64,000 bases of DNA from Diacronema lutheri (taxonomy: Eukaryota > Haptophyta > Pavlovophyceae > Pavlovales > Pavlovaceae), in contig JAGTXO010000038.1 of NCBI GenBank assembly GCA_019448385.1, forward strand, positions 305,945 to 369,944, read 5' to 3'. The position numbers and the translations under genes were made by a program. Under the pieces are notes generated by a model that did no database searches, was not told where the DNA came from, and was given only the letters and a program-made list of their open reading frames with translations. This document shows, piece by piece, positions 59,701-64,000 of the stretch. Numbering within the stretch: position 1 is the stretch's first letter; every line of letters begins with the position of its first letter.

Positions 59701-62220
59701 TGCCTCGTCTACTCCGTGCCCACCAAGCAGGTGCTCAAGGCGGTGGGCGTGCAGTGCGAGGCGCACAAGCTCGTCTACTGGACGGCGGCGGCGGACGCGT
59801 CGGGCGCGCAGTTCCAGGTGCGCCGCCCCTACTCGATCCGCACGCAGCGCGGCAAGCAGGGCGCGTCCGGCTCGGGCCTGCTCCGGCAGCAGCTCGAGCT
59901 GCAGGCCGGCCTCGGCGCGCAGATGGCCGACCGCGGGCGCGGCCGGCCGGCCGTGCTCATCGCCGACCTGTGGGCGACGGCCGAGCTGCTGCGCGTGAGC
60001 TCGCGGCCGGGCGCGTTCGGGCGCGCGTCGCCCTTCCACCCGTCCAACCTCGTGCTCTACCTCGACGAGCCCAACATGGGCGTGCACCTCAACGCGCGCG
60101 TGCGCGGCGCGGTCGCGCAGATCATGCGCTACGCGCCCGCGACGACCGTGCTCGCGTCGGCGACGCTCGGCTCGTGGGCCACGCTGCCCGCGTGGTGGTA
60201 CGGCGACGGCAAGCCGGCGGTGCGCTCGACGATCTCGCTGCCGCCGTACGAGCTGCCCGTCGCGCAGCTCGCGCTCCTCGACCGCGCGGCGGACACGCTC
60301 CAGCCCGTCTCGCTGCTGCGGCTGCTGCGCGACTGGCCCGAACTCGCCGACGCGTCGGGCGCGCGCGGCGGCCTGCGCCTCTCGCTCCTCCTCCGCCACC
60401 TCACGCCCGCGCACGCGGCCGAGCTGACGGGCGCGGCGCGCGCCGGCGACGACGACGACGGCGATGGCGACGGTGACGGCGGCGGCGGCACGGCGGCGGT
60501 GGCCGACGACGACGCCGACGCGGCGGGCGGCCGGCTCGCTGCGTCGTGGCTCGGCCTGCCCGACTCGCTCCGCGCCGCGCGCGAGGCGGTCGAGGAGGCG
60601 CTGTGCTCGCTGAGCGCCGAGCAGTTTGCGCGGCTGCGCGCGCGCTGGGACGAGCCCGCGCGCAAGCTCACCATCACGGACATGCACACAAAGGCGAAGC
60701 GGCCGGGCGGCCTCGCGGGCGCGCTCTCGACGACGGGCGTGACGATGGTCGCAACGCTCGAGCCGCGCGCGCTCGCGCTGCACCTCGCGGGCTCGGGCGA
60801 CGCGGCCGCGTGGGCGGAGAAGCTCAAGGCGCTCAAGGCGAGCAAGGCCGCCCTGCGCGCACAGCTCAAGCTCGGCGCCAAGGAGGTGTGCGCGCGCGCG
60901 CACGGAGCGCCGCGCACGGAGCGCCGCGCACGGAGCGCCGCGCGGAGCGCGCCGGCCGGGCCTCATCCGCCGCGCACCGCCGCGCCTGTGCGGCCGCGCC
61001 TGTGCGCCGCGCCAGTCCGCGCGCTCGCGCAAGGCGGAGGAGGGCGACAAGCCCGAGGACACGGCCAGCGCGGCCGCCGACACGCGGCTCAAGCTGCGCC
61101 AGGGCATCGCCGTCGAGATCGACGAGGCGGAGGTGGTCGACGACGAGACGCTGCTGATGCTGCAGCACGGCATCGCGTACGCAGCGTCCATCGGCACCGA
61201 GCCGCTCGTCGCGCGGCTGTACACGCAGACGCTGCTGCACGCGCCCGAGCGCATGTTCGCCGCAAAGCTGCCGCCCATCCACACCGTCTGCGTCGACTAC
61301 TCGTCCGTGTACGGCACCGACTCGGTCGCGGTCGACACGATCGTGATGACCGACGAGCTCGGCGCGCGGCTCTCGTGGGAGGACCACCAGCAGTTCCTCG
61401 GACGGCTGCGCCGCGACGGTGCGCGCGGCGCGGCGCGGCGCGGCGCGGCGCGGCGCGGCGCGGCGCGGCGCGGCGCGGCGCGGCGCGGCGCGGCGCGCTC
61501 ACGCACGCGCGCGCGCGCGCGCGCCCTCGCGCGCAGGCAAGGCAATCTACCTGTCGATGCGCACGATGCGGCTCGCCACGCTCGGCGCGCGTCCGCCGTC
61601 CGCCGCGGCCGTCGCCGCGCGCATCCGCGCGGCGATGAGCGGCGCGCTCGACGCGGACGACGGCCCGCGCCAGCTCGCGCGCTGCCGCGAGGCTCTGTCG
61701 ATTGGCGTAGGCGAGGGCATGCAGACCGACGACGCGATCAGCACCGCCATTCGAGTGCGCGCCCGCGCGCGCCGCGCGCGCCGCGCGCGCGCGCCGCGCA
61801 CCCACCCCACGCGTGGCGCGCGCGCGCGCGCTCGCACGCGCGCAGGCGGTGCTTGACGAGGAGCTTCTCGCGCAACTCAAGGACAAGCGGCGGCTGGGCG
61901 CGCTCTCCGCGCTGCTCGGCGCGAGCAAGGAGCGCGGCGTCAAGGGCGCGCGCTGGCAGGCGCTCTGCCTGGAGGTGCTCGAGCGGCTTGTCTCGATCGA
62001 GCATAACGCGCTCGCGCCAAAGCTCTCCAAGGCGCTCGAGCGGCTGTACGAGGCCGACTTGCTCGCCGAGCCGGCGGTGCTCGCGTGGGCGGCGCGCGAG
62101 TTCAGCGGCAACGCGGCGGTGCACCCCAAGCTCAAGGCGGCGCACCTCGCCGCGCGCAAGGGCGCCGCGGCATTCGTCGCGTGGCTGCAGGAAGCCGACG
62201 AGGAGAGCGGTGGCGACTGA
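56728..62220 (+). CDS. PIN/Asteroid-like domain, SF2 helicase and W2 domain fusion
   Basis: Exons 56728-60885, 61016-61418, 61537-61754 and 61846-62220; 1,717 residues. Residues 1 to about 240 resemble XPG/Asteroid-type PIN folds: VLLVDGAAVLAHC (D36), LLAFLRALRDTGLELVVFAP and ASADFLVLGAERLALV (D175). A helicase core follows: Walker A STPTGSGKTFTAL (K972), VYSVPTKQVLKAV, VLIADLWATAELL, a DEPN-type motif II LVLYLDEPNMGVH (D1113), motif III TTVLASATLGSW (S1144) and, across an intron, a motif-VI-like QQFLGRLRRDGKAIY. The last 124 residues look like a W2 (eIF5/eIF2B-epsilon) HEAT domain: LSKALERLYEADLLAEPAVL, HPKLKAAHLAARKGAAAFVA, WLQEADEES with its acidic tail. PIN and helicase are in one uninterrupted frame; W2 is joined by three GT-AG introns in consistent phase. 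An RNA-processing or translation-linked role is inferred. Confidence 0.68.
61419..61536 (+). other. Intron with (GGCGC)n array
   Basis: GTGCGCGCGG to CTCGCGCGCAG, 118 nt, phase 1. A 5-bp array of gcgcg/gcggc type fills 61427-61499, the complement of the array in the intron at 1709-1855. Removal joins LGRLRRD and GKAIYLSM. Confidence 0.75.
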
Positions 62221-62431
62221 GCCCGGCGGGCGCAGGGGTCAGGGCGGCAGGCGAGGCCGAGGGCGGTGACGCGCTCGTGTCTGGCTTGTCAAGGGTCGGG
62301 GCCAGTGCATGGCGGCGCCACTAAGGCGGGAAGTGTGGGCGGGCAACACGTGCGTGAACTGTACACCACACTTATCGAGGTTCGAGGGAACAACTTTCCA
62401 TCGTCCTCACAGGGCCCTCGGGAGGCGACGG
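62221..62431. other. Short convergent intergenic region
   Basis: 211 bp between stop codons of the helicase fusion and the lumenal protein gene. Composition is less GC-rich (gtgaactgtacaccacactt, gagggaacaactttccatcg). Presumably carries both 3' UTRs; nothing else is seen. Confidence 0.4.
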
Positions 62432-63142
62432 TCACTGCTCCGTGAGCGCGATCACCTCGTTGAGCCCTTTGATCGCAAGCTTGAGCTGATCCTTGGGCTC
62501 CTTCAACTTGACCTTGCCGTTGCCAGGCTGAAAGTACACGAACACGTTGTCGTACACGAACTGATCGGCGAGCTGCAGCGCGCCCGCCACCGACTCAACA
62601 TACTCGATCATCTCCGCATCGTCGCCGCGCACCGTCGCGAGCTTGCGGATCGTGTTGCGCGAGACGCCGAGGTTCCAGCTGCGCCACGGGGCGGGCGAGC
62701 GGCGAAGAACGATGGTCAGGGTGGGGCGCGTGGGTCGGACACGAGGGTCAGGGACGTCGCGACCTCGTCAGCGCGCGCTGCACTGTGCGCGCCGTGATGG
62801 CGCGCTGCACTGTGCGCGCCGTGATGGAGGCAGCCGAGTGGGTCCGCACGAGTGGTATACGTACAGGTTGGCCACGGGCGGGTTCTTGAGCACGGTGCGC
62901 ACAGGGTCCCACTGCTCCTTGTCCAGCATCGCTGAGAGCGGCTTGAGCTTGGCGACGCAGTCTTTCAGCTCGGCGACCAGCGCTGTCTCGTCGTCCGCCG
63001 CGCCGGCAATCATGGGCACGGCGACGAAGAGCGACGGCGCGAGCGCGAGCGCGGCGCGCCGGCTCATGTGCGCCGTGAGACCGCGCGGCTGCGCGAGGCC
63101 GGCGCATGAGCCGGCCACCATCGCAAGGAGAAAGATCGCCAT
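62432..63142 (-). CDS. Plastid thylakoid-lumen protein, PsbQ-like helical family
   Basis: Exons 63142-62865 and 62678-62432; 174 residues. The leader is tripartite: a signal peptide MAIFLLAMVAGSCAGLAQ, a short transit stretch, then SRRAALALAPSLFVAVPMIA with a twin Arg and an AGA|ADD processing-type site, directing the protein through a complex plastid into the thylakoid lumen. The mature part is a small helical domain: ALVAELKDCVAKLKPLSAML, KEQWDPVRTVLKNPPVANLW, NLGVSRNTIRKLATVRGDDA, ALQLADQFVYDNVFVYFQPG and KLAIKGLNEVIAL. Chromalveolate algae carry similar lumenal proteins related to the four-helix PsbQ/Psb31 fold; photosystem II association is inferred. The intron (62864-62679, donor GTACGT) holds a perfect 27-bp duplication. 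This is the last gene before the telomere. Confidence 0.78.
62773..62826. repeat. Perfect 27-bp tandem duplication
   Basis: gcgcgctgcactgtgcgcg plus ccgtgatg occurs twice back to back within the intron of the lumenal protein gene. Confidence 0.92.
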
Positions 63143-63649
63143 GGCGTTTCTGAATGACGATGGCGGATACGACCACTATTCATGCCGACTTTGGCCTGGT
63201 GGGTCTTGGGCGACGGTCGCGCGAGCGTGTCGCACGGCCAAACGAGGCGCGCGCGGCGCCGACCACGCGCGTGCGGGTGATCGAGGCGGAAAGTGCCCGG
63301 GTCTGCCGAGCCGATTCGATGGGCATGGTGCATGGAGCCACGCGCCGATGTCTCGCGACATTCGGACCAGCCAATCTGCCGGACGAGCACCTGCCGGCGC
63401 GGCGCAGCCTCGCACGGTGTTGGACGCGCCGCACGCGCGGCCTCGCGCGTGGCGTGCGGGCGTTTGGCGGGCGGAGGCGGGTGATGAGGGCACAGGACAG
63501 ACCACGCACGGCCCGTTGGCAGCCACGCGCACGCCTCAGCCGAGCAAGGGCGCCCATCCGCCTCACCGCAGCGCGCCGCCGACGCGCTCTCCATGCCATG
63601 CCCGCCATCCCTAAGGCACATTTCAAAAAGGGCTGCCCTGACCCTACCA
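63143..63649. other. Subtelomeric region without a supported gene
   Basis: 507 bp between the lumenal protein start and the telomere. Both strands have open frames (one of 171 codons begins at 63154) but they show no recognisable motif and biased Arg/Ala composition. It must contain the promoter of the lumenal gene next to 63143. Confidence 0.5.
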
Positions 63650-64000
63650 CAGGGTTAGATGAGGGTTAGATTTAGGGCTAGGGCAAGGGTTAGATTTAGG
63701 GCAAGGGTTAGATTAAGGGTAAGATTAAGGGTAAGGGTAAGATAGGGTTAGGGTTAGGGTTAGGGTTAGGGTTAGGGTTAGGGTTAGGGTTAGGGTTAGG
63801 GTTAGGGTTAGGGTTAGGGTTAGGGTTAGGGTTAGGGTTAGGGTTAGGGTTAGGGTTAGGGTTAGGGTTAGGGTTAGGGTTAGGGTTAGGGTAGGGTTAG
63901 GGGTGAGGGTTTAGGGTTGGGTTAGGGTTAGGGTTAGGGTTAGGGTTAGGGTTAGGGTTAGGGTTAGGGTTAGGGTTAGGGTTAGGGTTAGGGTTAGGGT
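63650..64000 (+). repeat. Telomere: (TTAGGG)n with degenerate proximal units
   Basis: The G-rich strand runs 5' to 3' toward the right edge, so this is the right chromosome end. The proximal 90 bp (63650-63741) hold variants such as ttagatttaggg, ctaggg, taaggg and gatgaggg; from about 63744 the array is pure TTAGGG, broken once near 63890-63925 by tagggttaggggtgagggtt. The vertebrate-type repeat is also known in several algal groups. Confidence 0.98.

Noticed and set aside
63154-63669. 171-codon frame next to the telomere
   Set aside because: No motif, biased composition, and it runs into telomeric repeats; start codon 11 bp from the opposite gene is not enough support.

Overview
This is a nuclear, eukaryotic chromosome end. 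The right edge is a (TTAGGG)n telomere reading outward, and the rest is extremely GC-rich DNA densely packed with protein genes, many of them split by short spliceosomal introns. Two proteins carry plastid-type leaders: protoporphyrinogen oxidase has a signal peptide followed by an Arg/Ala-rich stretch, and a lumenal protein has a signal peptide, a twin-Arg segment and an AxA site. Such leaders indicate a photosynthetic alga with a complex (secondary red) plastid. With the GC richness, a haptophyte of the Pavlova/Diacronema kind is my best guess; that is inference, not proof.

Layout, left to right. 1-7558 (-): very large unrecognised Ala-rich protein, running off the left edge. 7586-13408 (+): DDB1/MMS1-family beta-propeller protein. 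13491-15756 (-): a coiled-coil protein and a single-pass membrane protein. 15819-19110 (-): CSPP1-like ciliary/centrosomal protein. 19273-26452 (+): CPSF1 (CPSF160). 26472-30182 (-): an unknown protein, then protoporphyrinogen oxidase in six exons. 30209-31306 (+): membrane/coiled-coil protein. 31343-34511 (-): thioredoxin-fold ER protein. 34537-35160 (+): ARPC5 in three exons. 35326-42552 (+): an ANTH domain fused to a Munc13/PATROL1-like region, with a 1.26-kb minisatellite intron. 42717-44483 (-): mitochondrial processing peptidase beta. 44602-46194 (+): SAP/LEM-like membrane protein. 46521-48434 (+): sulfotransferase. 48427-52018: a damaged stretch holding an orphan PIN-like transporter exon, a PC-esterase-like gene with an in-frame TGA, a Sel1-MYND gene with a frameshift, and a reverse-transcriptase remnant. 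52019-54011 (-): PRPF40. 54232-56441 (+): EF-hand protein. 56728-62220 (+): PIN-like/SF2 helicase/W2 fusion. 62432-63142 (-): thylakoid-lumen protein. 63650-64000: telomere.

The genes are mostly housekeeping and unrelated in function; CPSF1 and PRPF40 both serve mRNA maturation, and CPSF1 and the DDB1-like protein belong to one structural superfamily. Organisation is the striking part. Genes sit in divergent pairs whose start codons can be only 5-27 bp apart, and in convergent pairs with 19-82 bp between stop codons. I modelled 30 introns; they favour GTGCG donors (16), with three GC-AG cases. Five introns carry C15-C31 homopolymers near the donor and four carry minisatellites. Five intron models have lengths divisible by three and no stop, so retention would keep the frame open.

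The most unusual proteins are the ANTH-Munc13-like fusion and the PIN-helicase-W2 fusion. Exon boundaries were inferred from splice sites, frame continuity and family knowledge, without transcripts or database searches.
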